In this document: positions 48,460 to 58,409 of the stretch, piece by piece
Layout of the letters: each line of letters begins with the position of its first letter
How positions within the stretch are numbered: the stretch's first letter is position 1
Made by a program: the position numbers and the translations under genes
Notes under the pieces: model-generated
Database searches by the model: none
What the model was told of the DNA's origin: nothing
The model's input: only the letters and a program-made list of their open reading frames with translations
DNA from: Sistotremastrum niveocremeum HHB9708
Taxonomy: Eukaryota; Basidiomycota; Agaricomycetes; Sistotremastrales; Sistotremastraceae
Assembly (NCBI GenBank): GCA_001630475.1
Contig: KV419429.1
Coordinates: 267,679-331,678, forward strand
Reading direction: 5' to 3'
Length of the DNA stretch: 64,000 nt

Positions 48460-48927
48460 TCTGGGACTCGTCTCACCAATAATGTGAGCCTTTCGCGGTG
48501 CTTGAGCTCGCTGTGTTCCTTCATCTCAAAGCGAGGAACAAACAGTAGTGTATATCAGAAAATATACGAGAAATGAGAAAAGGAAAGCACTAAAAATATA
48601 CAGGGGATGCGAAAGACGACTGTCCAATGGCTGTAATGCAGCATTAGTGTATGAAAACTATGATAGTGTAGTAAGTATGTGATGATAATAAGTCAAGTAA
48701 ATATAGTATATGATGAGGAGGCCGAGTGTGGGTTCGATGAAAGTACTGTCCGAAATGTGATGAATCATGAATGCTGAGATGTGATGTTTCATGTCCAATA
48801 ATGATATTGAAAATATGCTGGATGGATGGTGTGAACACATATTGCAATCTGGGTTTTCTGACGTCAGCATTGAAGAAATCTATTTTCAGTGCGCACTCAC
48901 AGAAAAGGAGTTTTAAGCGACTCGAGC
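48460..48927. other. Convergent intergenic region
   Basis: About 470 bp between the 3' ends of the uncharacterised plus-strand gene and the minus-strand peptide precursor. A+T-rich, no gene seen. Confidence 0.35.
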
Positions 48928-49440
48928 TTAGTCGCAAGAGGGCTCTCCGGCAGCGCCACAAGGGCTCCTCTCAAGGAAGAAGGGGGCCTGTACAACGTCA
49001 CAAGAGGGTTCGCCAGCGCCGCCACAGGGTGTCTATAGGTCGATCAGCTCAAGATTCTTGATCCCGGTTCAGGGCAATGTACTCACGCGCTTATCACACG
49101 ATGGCTCTCCAGCAGCACCGCAGGGTTCCTGAGAAAGCGAACGTTAGCATTTATTTTATGGTGGTGAACTTCCCAACTCACCCTCTTCAGAGATTCCGGA
49201 AGGGGTGCTTGGACGATGTCACACGAAGGTCCACCAGCTTGTCCACAAGGGGTTCTCTGTTGTTAACTCGTTATTAATTAACCCTTTCGGGAGTCTGAGG
49301 TTGCTCACTTTAACGTGGAAAGCAGCTTGATTGCTAAATTGTTGCTCGAGTTGTGGCTCATCGGTGGAGACGGGTGCAGCGGTAGCGGAAAGAATGAGAG
49401 TGGCGAAGGCGGCAAAAGCAAAGAAATTAATGGAGACCAT
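48928..49440 (-). CDS. Secreted Kex2-type repeat peptide precursor, four Cys-flanked repeats
   Basis: Four exons (49440-49309, 49256-49182, 49128-49087, 49032-48928), all junctions in phase 0 with introns of 52, 53 and 54 bp, encode 117 aa. The signal peptide is MVSINFFAFAAFATLILSATAA. A short pro-region (PVSTDEPQLEQQFSNQAAFHV) then ends in Lys-Arg, whose two codons are brought together by splicing. Four repeats follow: TPCGQAGGPSCDIVQAP...LKR, EPCGAAGEPSCDKR, TPCGGAGEPSCDVVQAP...LER, SPCGAAGEPSCD-stop. The constant core is PCGxAGxPSCD with two Cys seven residues apart, probably a disulfide. Kex2-like Lys-Arg precedes repeats 1, 2 and 3; only Glu-Arg precedes repeat 4. The design is that of fungal secreted signalling peptides and RiPP precursors. 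Exact identity unknown. A TATA-like box lies at 49542-49551 on the minus strand, about 105 bp upstream. Confidence 0.82.
48939..49256 (-). repeat. Peptide-coding repeats PCGxAGxPSCD x4
   Basis: Four direct coding repeats of 33-39 bp lie on the minus strand, about one per exon and two in the last exon. They are interrupted by introns in the genome but become contiguous, with short spacers, in the spliced message. Third-position differences between repeats show they are not a recent simple-sequence expansion. Confidence 0.8.
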
Positions 49441-49541
49441 ATACGATTAGATATGAAGATAGAAGAAGAGATGGAAAGATGGAAGAGAGACTGAGAGTGT
49501 TGATGCGAGTGCTGATGATGCTCCCTCCCAAAATTATGGTC

Positions 49542-49551
49542 GAGTTATATA
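49542..49551 (-). promoter_or_regulatory. TATA-like box of peptide precursor gene
   Basis: The minus strand reads TATATAACTC about 105 bp upstream of the ATG at 49440. Position is reasonable for a fungal TATA element. No transcription data. Confidence 0.5.
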
Positions 49552-50392
49552 GACCATGCTGCCTTCATGCCATTTTGGATATAGCATATCGTTTCAGCTA
49601 ACCGTTGGCTGTAGCGCAGTCGACCCTGCATAAGCTTGTTGAAGTCGGATCAGCCCGTGACACATTAGCTCAAGCCAACCGTAAGCTTCCGTGGACACGC
49701 GGAATTTCTGAGCACGACAAGGCACCGAACGCCATGTGGCGAAGGCGCCCACCGGTCATTGGTCAAGGAAGATTTCGGAGAGGACTCGGGAAGCTGGGAT
49801 CATCTCACGGCTCACGCGGCATGAGCGGCACGGACTTTCTTCAATTTGCGGAGGCGGTTCGCACGCGAATCATTGATCAACAATCAAACACAGCCCCCCA
49901 AAATTCCAGGCTCTTACTAAGCGATGGCGCAGCAAGATTTCTCTGCGAGAAATCTCTCATTGGATTGTACGACGTCCGCAGAAATCCTTTCTTCTGGAAA
50001 TGACGTCAAAATTTACAGACCTATGCAGAAATTCTCATTCTCGAGTCGGACGCAATTGCAGTGTTGGTAGACTAGCGCAAGGATTAGCTGTAGCATGTGT
50101 TCTAACATGATCAAAGTCCTTGACAGGCCTGAACCCTCGTCTTCAATGCGCCTGTCTTGGCAGACCCCCAGTTCTGGTACCTGGAGACATCGGTGTCCGA
50201 GAAGCGGAAGGTGAACGCTCTACAATCCGCCCAATCTGGCGCAAGCACCAAAGCCACATTCCAACCAGTACCAAGCAACGGAAAGAATAAATAAACGTGA
50301 CCAACACGTCATATTTGCACGGTCTGGGGAACAAATAAATGACCGAGTTGAGTCGATCATAAAGTCGTGAAGGAAGAGAAAACCGAACCTAA
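49552..50392. other. Intergenic, one unassigned frame
   Basis: A plus-strand frame at about 49605-50003 (rich in Arg/Gly/Ser) resembles nothing known and may be chance. The rest holds the 3' flank of the coiled-coil gene. Confidence 0.3.
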
Positions 50393-51521
50393 TCACTGCT
50401 CAACACACACATGCCGTGGAACAGAGTGTTGGGACTCTGGATTCTCCTGTATTGTCACACTGAAGACACCTGTTGATTTGTGTCTTAACGTTCCTTTTCC
50501 CTTCTGCGATTGATGTGTGGAACCTTGAACGAACTCAGTGGGAGACGAAGTTATGGCTCTGGAAAATGGGGCATTTTGATCATCTGGTAAACCAGAATGG
50601 TTGCCCGTGATATTGCCTCCCAGAGCGTCCGATTTTAAGTAGGTATAAGTTGACGATGCCTTATCGTCGGGTAGGAGAATCGAATCAGTCTCAGACTGTG
50701 AGATTCTGTTGAACGTAGGGACGATGCTGGAGAGGAAGCTCCGTCAGTAAGAGCGTCGATCAGATACAACGAAGGTCTTACAGATCGGCTGCAGAAGTCT
50801 GTAGAACATCATCATCGGGGTCTATTCCGGTCTCCAGATCCCTCAGCTCATTATCGGCTTCTTCAAGAAGCTTCCTACCCTGCGCTCTTTGCCTCGCTTT
50901 CTCTTGACGAAGTTTATCGACAGTTGCTCTCCTGCGCGTTTCAAGCTTCTCATTCTCCACTTGAGCATGATCACGCTCGGCAGTCACCCTTTGCAGGCGT
51001 GTCTTCAATTCCTGCACTTGAAGTGTCAGGTTTTGGACAGATGATCTCGACGATTGAAGTTCTTCTTCTAGATCTTTCATGTCGGCATCTCTTTCGCGAA
51101 TCAATTTGCTGATCATGAATGAAACAGTCTCGAGTTGAGCTGCAAGAAGGTCTGCAGTGGTTTTGCCTTCGCCTTCCATATCAGAGTTGACTTGTGAGTC
51201 TGACATAGGTGGCGTGGCTAATGGAGAGTCGGGATTAACTGAAAGATTGGAATGGAATGATTTGGTTCTGGGAATTAATGGGAGAGGCGGGATTGCCGAC
51301 CCTGCACGAGAGGGTCTGGAGGTGACACGTCGTCGCTCTGTAGAAGGTGGCCGGGAACGTCGTGGTGTATAATTTGCAACGGGATCTCCTTCACTGAGAT
51401 TCGCTACACTTCCGCTGGGCTGAATTGATCTGCCTGGGACCTTTGCGGGCGACGAAGTCGGTGATGATGGTTCGGGCGAGGACACCGAAGGTGGAAGCGA
51501 ATGGTCGTGAGATAAGGACAT
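50393..51521 (-). CDS. Coiled-coil protein of unknown function
   Basis: Two exons are joined by a 55-bp intron just after SAADL at about 50781. The first exon starts at the ATG at 51521 (MSLSHDHSLPPSVSSPEP) and opens with a Ser/Pro/Arg-rich disordered stretch. From about residue 120 a strong heptad region follows (ADLLAAQLETVSFMISKLIR, ERDADMKDLEEELQSSRSSV, LTLQVQELKTRLQRVTAERD, RATVDKLRQEKARQRAQGRK), ending ELRDLETGIDPDDDVLQTSA. The second exon, previously easy to miss, continues IVPTFNRISQSETDSILLPD and a Ser/Thr-rich tail to HVCVEQ-TGA (50393-50395). No enzymatic motif, membrane helix or signal is visible. A scaffold or cytoskeletal adaptor is possible. Function not claimed. Confidence 0.75.
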
Positions 51522-53271
51522 GAATTCCAATCAAATACCAAGGAGAGACTGTTGTAACGAAGAGGAAACCTGTCTAGAGAGTCGCGCCCCGGTCATTTAA
51601 ATGTTTGCGAGAGTCAATTTATCTCATAGACTCGTGGGCTGCATGCATTCCACGCCAAAGAGCCCTCATACCGACCGCCATGCTGAAAGTGCAAGGCATA
51701 GTTATATGGACGAGGCACCAACTTGACAGAGACGCAGGTCAAAGGAAATGGTCCCCCTAGGTTGCTGGCGACATGAGGTCGCGAAAGAAAATTAAGGCGT
51801 GTTCGTCCCATACGGGTAAGTGAAATCTGTATTCAGTAACTCCGGGTGGTCGCCAATCGGGATGCTGAAACTGTCTTAGCTTTCGTCTCGAGCACGAGGG
51901 GTTATGACGCTCAAGCGCCATCGTCGACGTGTCGCAGGAGGTTCTCGAGATGAATCGTCGTGTTTTATCTCAGATAACGTTGTAACGATCCTGTTGGAGT
52001 TGGTTTTCTCTGTTAGCGCTGGCCCAGACGACGCAGACATGGCCCAATCTGCATCGATAGATCGAGATGGAAGCGATAATGATCACTGTAGATATTCATC
52101 GTGAAGAGTGCATGAAAGATTTTACAGTATCTTCCATTACAGTTTGATAGCGCCTGCAGGATATTCGCGAATTGTGCGACATCGCTGACGTAACGTTCTT
52201 TGAAAGGTGCTACGTAATATTGCCTCGTCGTGGTGGCTGTTGGAACGGTACAATTGCAACACTTATCCGGGTCAGTATGATTAAAAGATTATGTAGAAAG
52301 ACGAGGAAAAGGCACGGCGGTGGGATAACGAAGAAGCAGCGCGGCAAACTCCGCTCGACTCATTTTCACTGTTCGCTCGACAGAGTCGACACCTTGCACC
52401 TTGCTCGACACTGCCGCGCGTGTTCTGCCTTTCACATGCTGCTCAGAATCTCCAGGATCGTCGCTACAAAAGATAGCTAGGTCAAACGTCAGAAGCTGGG
52501 GCATGCCCAATGCATGGTACTGTATCCCTGTTGTCACTCGTGATTGCACCGCATCAGGTATCGGCACTTATATTGTCTTCCGCAGGTCAATCTGGATCTT
52601 GGATCATGGTATAACAGCTGGCATAGTCTGGTCCTGTTTATTATTATTCTTTGACCTCTGCACTCAGACCCTCAAACTGATGAAATATCTGACAGGAAAT
52701 TCGTGGTAACCTTGGACGGAAATTTCGGGCACGCACATTGACATGGACGCACAGGACCATGCTTCTTGGTGTCGATTTGGTGTGATAATGTTACATTGTG
52801 GTCACGGTGTTTCCTTCTCTTGCTGTTTGAAGGACGTTTACAATATCCCACTCCTTGACATGACCTCTTCTGCTTTCGCTTTCAACTCCTTGTCGCCCTT
52901 CGTGCCGCCTGCGGTAATGATGTCCTGGTCGGGTTCCGTGAAAGGATCCGAGACTCCATCTTCTACTCCCAATGCTACGGGTCTGTCGACTGGCGCAAGT
53001 GTAGATTCAGTCTCATCTGGAATTGCAACGAGTCAGCTTCTCCATACGGTTCGACCTGCTTCTCTCGACGAACTAGGAGGTTTCAGATCTACAGCCCCGG
53101 CATTTTGGTCAGCGGCGTCTATGTCTGCTCTCGGCGGTTACTCAATGTCTACGCCGAGTTCGTTATCTCGAACTCACCGCCCTGTTTGGATTGGTCTGGC
53201 TCCTGTTTGCCATTTCTGAGAAGTACGTGATCGATGACCGACATGATATAAAATTCAAGTGCAAGTGGATA
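51522..53271. other. Long mostly non-coding stretch
   Basis: No recognised gene. A plus-strand Ser-rich frame starting at the ATG near 52860 (MTSSAFAFNSLSPFVPP, to 53219) might encode a small protein, but it lacks supporting motifs or splice partners. Other frames are short. Confidence 0.3.
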
Positions 53272-53620
53272 TCAAAAGTCGTGCCTGTACACCTCTTTAT
53301 ATCTATCTGGCTGCCGGAAAATCCACTCTACTCCACGTCTGGGCTGACGACTGCTCCAAGAAACGGTCCTTTTCGGAACCTCTCTTCCTGAGGTTCCTCG
53401 ATGATGCAGCAGCTTTGTGCATGCTTGGTTGACTTTGGTCATGTTCCGGTCTTCTTTGCCACTTGCTTGGTTTTGCTTGCCAGTGCTTGGTTTCTTCGGC
53501 GTGTTGGAAGAGGCGCCTTTTTCATTCAACCAGCGTCGTTCCGCCTAACCCGGTTCTGAATTGTAGAGTGTCTTGAAGATCATTGGATGAGAGAATTACC
53601 ATGCTTGGATGGTGCGGAGA
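53272..53620 (-). CDS. Possible small basic protein, two exons
   Basis: A minus-strand frame can start at an ATG near 53602 that sits directly at a GTAATT donor. A roughly 57-bp intron (ending GGTTAG) joins it to AERRWLNEKGASSNTPKKPS and a Lys/Gln-rich region (STGKQNQASGKEDRNMTKVN), ending YKEVYRHDF at 53272. Unrecognised. The call depends on one inferred splice, so it could be chance. Confidence 0.25.
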
Positions 53621-53919
53621 ACGTCGATGAGATTACTACACAGCCTAAGCATGGGCAAAAGCGGAAGAGACTGACCCTTTCATTTCGCGCCCTCCTGCTC
53701 ATTCCATGCACCCATTGCCTTCTAACTCTTGTCAAAACCTCGAAAAATAGACCATAGAACCATTCAGTCCACTGGGCTCTGAATCTCTGTTTGTGCACTG
53801 CACCGCACGTCCTTGAACCGCCCCTGTCGGGCTTTGAAATCCTGTCGAACATATCGGAGATTGAAAGTTCCTGTGATAGTCATTCCCCGCCAACGACGCC
53901 AACGACAAGAGTAAGGACC

Positions 53920-56806
53920 ATGCCCGCGCCATTCCCCACTCCCCATCAAGGCGCAATCACCACCCCGACACCTCCGACCCAACCTCAGAACGGAACCACT
54001 GTCCAGAACCACTCTCCTTTTCCTGCACTTTCTCTCTTCCCGCTAAATGACACATTCATCCCTAAACACATCACTCTCAATCAGCGCGTAAAAATCGGTA
54101 GACAGACCAATGCGAAGACCGTCCCTGGAGAGCGGAATGGATACTTTGATAGCAAAGTACTTAGTAGACAGCATGCGGAGGTTTGGGAGGAAGGAGGCAA
54201 GGTGAGCGTCTGATCATTTACATTTATATGTGGTCGTGTGCTGCTTCTCGCACGCACATGGAGTATCCTGCGTGGAACGATTTCATCATTACGGGTCGCG
54301 TCATTTAAAGAGTCGCCAGTCTTGCACGTCGCGGTGGCACTCGGACACCTTCCTTGCTGCGCGCTTATGAGTCATCGACGGTTCGTCTGCTGCAGTACTG
54401 AGTCTATTACGACTCTTTATATAAGCCAGCCCGTCGACTTGCGCATATGTGCTCAATTTGCTGTTGAGTTACCCAGCTCAATCAGCGAACGCAATCGCGA
54501 CCCCTAATATCGTTCCGGATAACTCCACACGCCGCGATTCCTTCCCATTGTGCTTTTGTGTTTTGTAGAAGAATCATAACTGACGTTAATGCACACAGAT
54601 ATATATTAAAGACGTCAAAAGCTCGAACGGAACTTTCATCAACGGCGAACGACTCAGTCCAGAAGGAGCAGAATCCGAGCCTTGGGAACTCAAAAGCGAC
54701 GACATCGTAGTATGTGCATAACCCCTGAGCCACCGCATCCATCCTAATAAAGTCATTACCAAGGAATTCGGCATCGATATCGTCAGCGAAGACAATAGAA
54801 CTATCATCCATCACAAAGTCGCAGCTCGAGTCACCTGCATCTTTACTCCCGAAGACGCAATGCGCGAACAGCAGCAACTCGCTGCAGCCACTGCCCACCA
54901 ACAAGTTCAGCACTTCCAAGCCCAACAAGCCGCAGCTCAGAACCACGCCGCAGGCCATCCTCAAAATCGACGTCCAGCTCTCCAATCAGGTCTCGGTGGC
55001 ATGGGAGGCGGTCCACCACGACCTAAATCGGGTCTTACATTCGACCACATTCTTTCCCGACTTCAGAGCGAACTCAGTAAAAGTCGTGAGACCACTCAGG
55101 AGCTTCACGGCCTCAGTGGGACCATGACCGAAATCAACGACACGCTCGGTGGTGTTGTCGCTCCTCCTCCTCTGCATCTCACTGGCCCACTTCCCGTAGT
55201 CCGGGAAGCTGGAGCCCCACCACTTCCTTCGACTCAGCCGCAGCAGCTTGCCTTACCAGGTCCTACGATGGGGGTCGACATCGTTTCACTTCAGAAGGAG
55301 ATCGGAGAGACGAAGAATGCTCTAGCTGGCCATACGGAGAAGATGAATTTGCTGGAGAACCTGATGTCGGAGCATGAAGGCGTGAAGAGGGAGTTGTCTA
55401 TGCTACGAGAGTTGATCGAAGAACAAAGACGAGAACGACGGCCGACATCACCTCGAAATACTATCCGCGAGATCGACGATGATGCGCAGAGTATACGGAC
55501 CATCCGAGCTGACGATGATCGAGAGAGGGAGATTGATGGGGACGACGGAGACGATGACGTGGAGGCTGCTACGAGACGAGCCCAGCGGGAGGATCACGGT
55601 CGACCACGGACACCTGAGCCTGGAATGGGCATGGGTGAAGACGACGACGAACACGACAGACCACCTTCTCCTCCCGGTTCCCCCAGCTCATCGCGACCGC
55701 GTTGGTCGATCGACGAACAAGTCCGCTCTCTCGCTCAACAGTTCGAAGCTACTCTCGCACTATCCAAAGGACTGCAAGCTCAGCAGTCGGAAGATCAAAA
55801 GACCATCCGTGACCTCGAAGACAAAATATCAAAATTGGAGTCGTTGGTACAATCACGAAGCCAGCTTGCATCCGAGGATAGTAAAACGCTCCTTGCGCTT
55901 GGAGAGTGGAAGACCGGCGTCGAGACAGCTTGGGGGACGATTCAGAGCGATTGGACCTCGGAGAGAACGAGAATGAAGGAGGCTCGCGAGGCGTGGGAGG
56001 CCAGAGTGCGGGGGGTCGAAGATGCTGTTCAGAAGGTCACAGTTGCTGTCGCCACGGCCAATGCCTCCAAGGAACGCGACCGGGATTTTAGGATTGGCGG
56101 ACATGGGCTAGTCACGCCTCCTAGTCCGAGAAGTCTTTCCGCCGACTCAGAGAGGGAACGGAAGCGGAAGAAGAACAAGCGAGGAAGGAGGAGATCGAGC
56201 GGAGCTGTTAGCGAAAGCGAGTTGCAGGATCAAGATGCCGAGAGGGACGAGAACGATCCAGATGAGGCGGATGTGGGCGAGAGCTCAGACGCTCCTCGAC
56301 GAAGAGCCTCGAAGTCACCTCGAAGACTCAACGGACACGCGCTCGCGAATGGGAACGGAAACGGCAATGGGCACATTCATCATTCGATCAAGTCAGAGTC
56401 TAATTTCGAAGAAGACGAGTCTATCAGGCGATCGGACTCACCGACTTCTTTCGGCGACGATGACGACAAATCTCGAACAGGCGGCCGCATAATCAATGGA
56501 GACTCAAAATCGTCTTTCAAGATGCCTTTGACTCCGGATTCATCCTGGCATTCCGAGCAAGATCGTAAACCATCGGTACCTTTGTTGGTCGCTGCAGCCC
56601 CTGAGACGAAGAACACGTCAGGGGCGCCAACACCTCCGATCGTTGTACACAACATGCAGCCTGATCTCGTAAGCAAATCTATTTTCGCTCACATAGATAT
56701 TGTGTAAGCTGATTGTCTCCGATCACAGACTTTGACCACTTTAGCTGGCTTCGCTATTGTAGGTGCCACCGTAGCGGCAGTCTACTGGCGAACGCAGAAC
56801 ACTTGA
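53920..56806 (+). CDS. FHA-domain tail-anchored protein, SLMAP/Far10/Vps64-like
   Basis: The start [16 protein letters not shown] is followed by an FHA phosphothreonine-binding domain: [52 protein letters not shown], carrying the conserved GR, S-RxH and SSNGT/N residues. A Gln/Ala-rich linker, several coiled-coil segments (ISRLQ-like [55 protein letters not shown]), acidic and Lys/Arg-rich disordered blocks, and a C-terminal helix, [19 protein letters not shown], followed by RTQNT give a classic tail anchor. This order (FHA, coiled coils, tail anchor) is that of SLMAP and yeast Far10/Vps64, STRIPAK-complex subunits at the ER/nuclear envelope. One intron inside the FHA domain (54202-54598) is about 400 bp, much longer than all others here. 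TGA at 56804-56806. Confidence 0.85.
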
Positions 56807-58409
56807 CCGACCTCACCTTGGACGGCATTCATACACTTTTCCCTCAGCATCTTCATTCTTGTCACCGTGTACTTCATAACCTATTTTGATGACCCCTATG
56901 CACTCCCTCCACTCTCTATTATATTTTTCTCTTCTTTTATATTTGTCATGCGTTCGCCGTATAACTTGTGTATGTTCGCAACTTTCTCTTTCGTTCTTTT
57001 GCATCCCCTTTCTAAGGCTGATACGATAATCATCATGACAATTTATACGACCGCAACCCATCTTGTCTGTGATTCGAGCGATGATAGTGCGGCAAGCTGA
57101 TATCAGGGAGAATGCACAACATGAAGGAGGGCCTGTACTGCCTGTAACTGTGCGAATCCAGCGGCGCGCGACTCGGGCAGAAGTGTCCTGGAGGCTTCCT
57201 GATGACATTAAGCAGAATGAATGGAGTGCGAATATCCCAGCTGAGCGTTCTCTGTTTGGTATCATCGCGTGGGTTGAATCTGCTGTTCGATCACTAGTAC
57301 TCTCCGCATTGGCCCCGCCCGCTCTCGTTGTTCCTAAGCATGTGGTTACTGGTACGGAAGAACTGCACGCCGATGCCGGGTTGTTGAGCAGACTGTTCGT
57401 GAGCAAAGTAGCTACATCTCGTGATGTGTTTTGGGAAGAGATCAAGATAAATCAATCACGATGCCAGGGGGAGAAAAGCATGGCAGATCGAAATTCAAAT
57501 CATATTCTGCATTGATATAGGTTAGTGCTGTGAATCAACCGGAAAATATATGAAACTAACAATGAGCAGGTGATGGATCGTATCAGATGCCAACGTCGCT
57601 GTTGTGGAAACGAGCGCAGTGAGAATCGCGACGAGAAAGACATCATCAAATTCAAGTGGGTTAGGTAAAGGAGACACGCCTAGAGGGGCCTGAACTCGTG
57701 GATATCACGAAGATTTTTTTTTGGACAAGAATCCCAAGGTCACCGCAAGCAATTATCAGACTGTAGGAATACGACTCCTGTCATGCATATGTGGTACACA
57801 TCGGTTACGTCCTGACAATGGTCCGGAAGATTTTTGCGAATTCCAATTCACGTGGCAGGTCATAAGTACGAGAATTCTGAGGAACCAGGAGACCAACGTG
57901 CGCAAAGAGCCGAGAGTCAAGGAGAGCCAAGTAAGTTTGTTCGTCAGTAAAGGCTTGACAGGTCCAAGATCATACTGCAAGTGCGAGGCGTAGCCAGGTT
58001 CCCAGCAACTGACGAGGGCGGCTTCGGCGCCGTAAAATCACTTGACGAACCAAGCCCAAAACGTGAGAAACAATCCAGCAGCTGGAAGGCCGGTCGTGGC
58101 ATAGCGTTGTTACTGACCGAGTCTACTTGATGACCTGGCCACGACGTCGACATGATCAAGCGTGACTCGGAATTCAGAGACGGATCGGAGTCCGGCTGCT
58201 CAGATGTTCGCCAGCGCCTCGCCCTCGATGGAGGTCAATGCTCACAGGTATAAATTTCAAGTGCAAAGCTCTTCTCATGACGTACAAAAATTCAAATATG
58301 AAAGACTAAGTTAGAATAATTTAGGAAGGAAGTGTGACGGCTCTCCTATCCGGGTCCAGTATGGCTACTGGAAGGGCCAGAATCCGCGGAATTATTGTTG
58401 TCCCAGGGG
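56807..58409. other. Intergenic with ambiguous open frames on both strands
   Basis: Overlapping long frames occur at about 56813-57445 (minus) and 57063-57515 (plus). Neither has recognisable domains, and overlapping long frames on both strands usually mean at most one is real. A further plus frame at 57721-57993 is unassigned. I make no gene call. Confidence 0.35.

Noticed and set aside
48771-49061. Plus-strand Arg-rich open frame
   Set aside because: It is the reverse complement of the Cys-peptide repeats; the Arg/Gln-rich composition is a by-product of the minus-strand coding repeats.
49219-49440. Single-exon small secreted protein of 73 codons on the minus strand
   Set aside because: Reading through the first intron gives this frame. 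The GTGAGC...ACAG intron and the following in-frame repeats make the spliced four-exon model far more convincing.
56813-57445. Minus-strand 210-codon frame next to the FHA gene
   Set aside because: No domain, no splice partners and an overlapping long plus-strand frame. Kept only as a gap remark.
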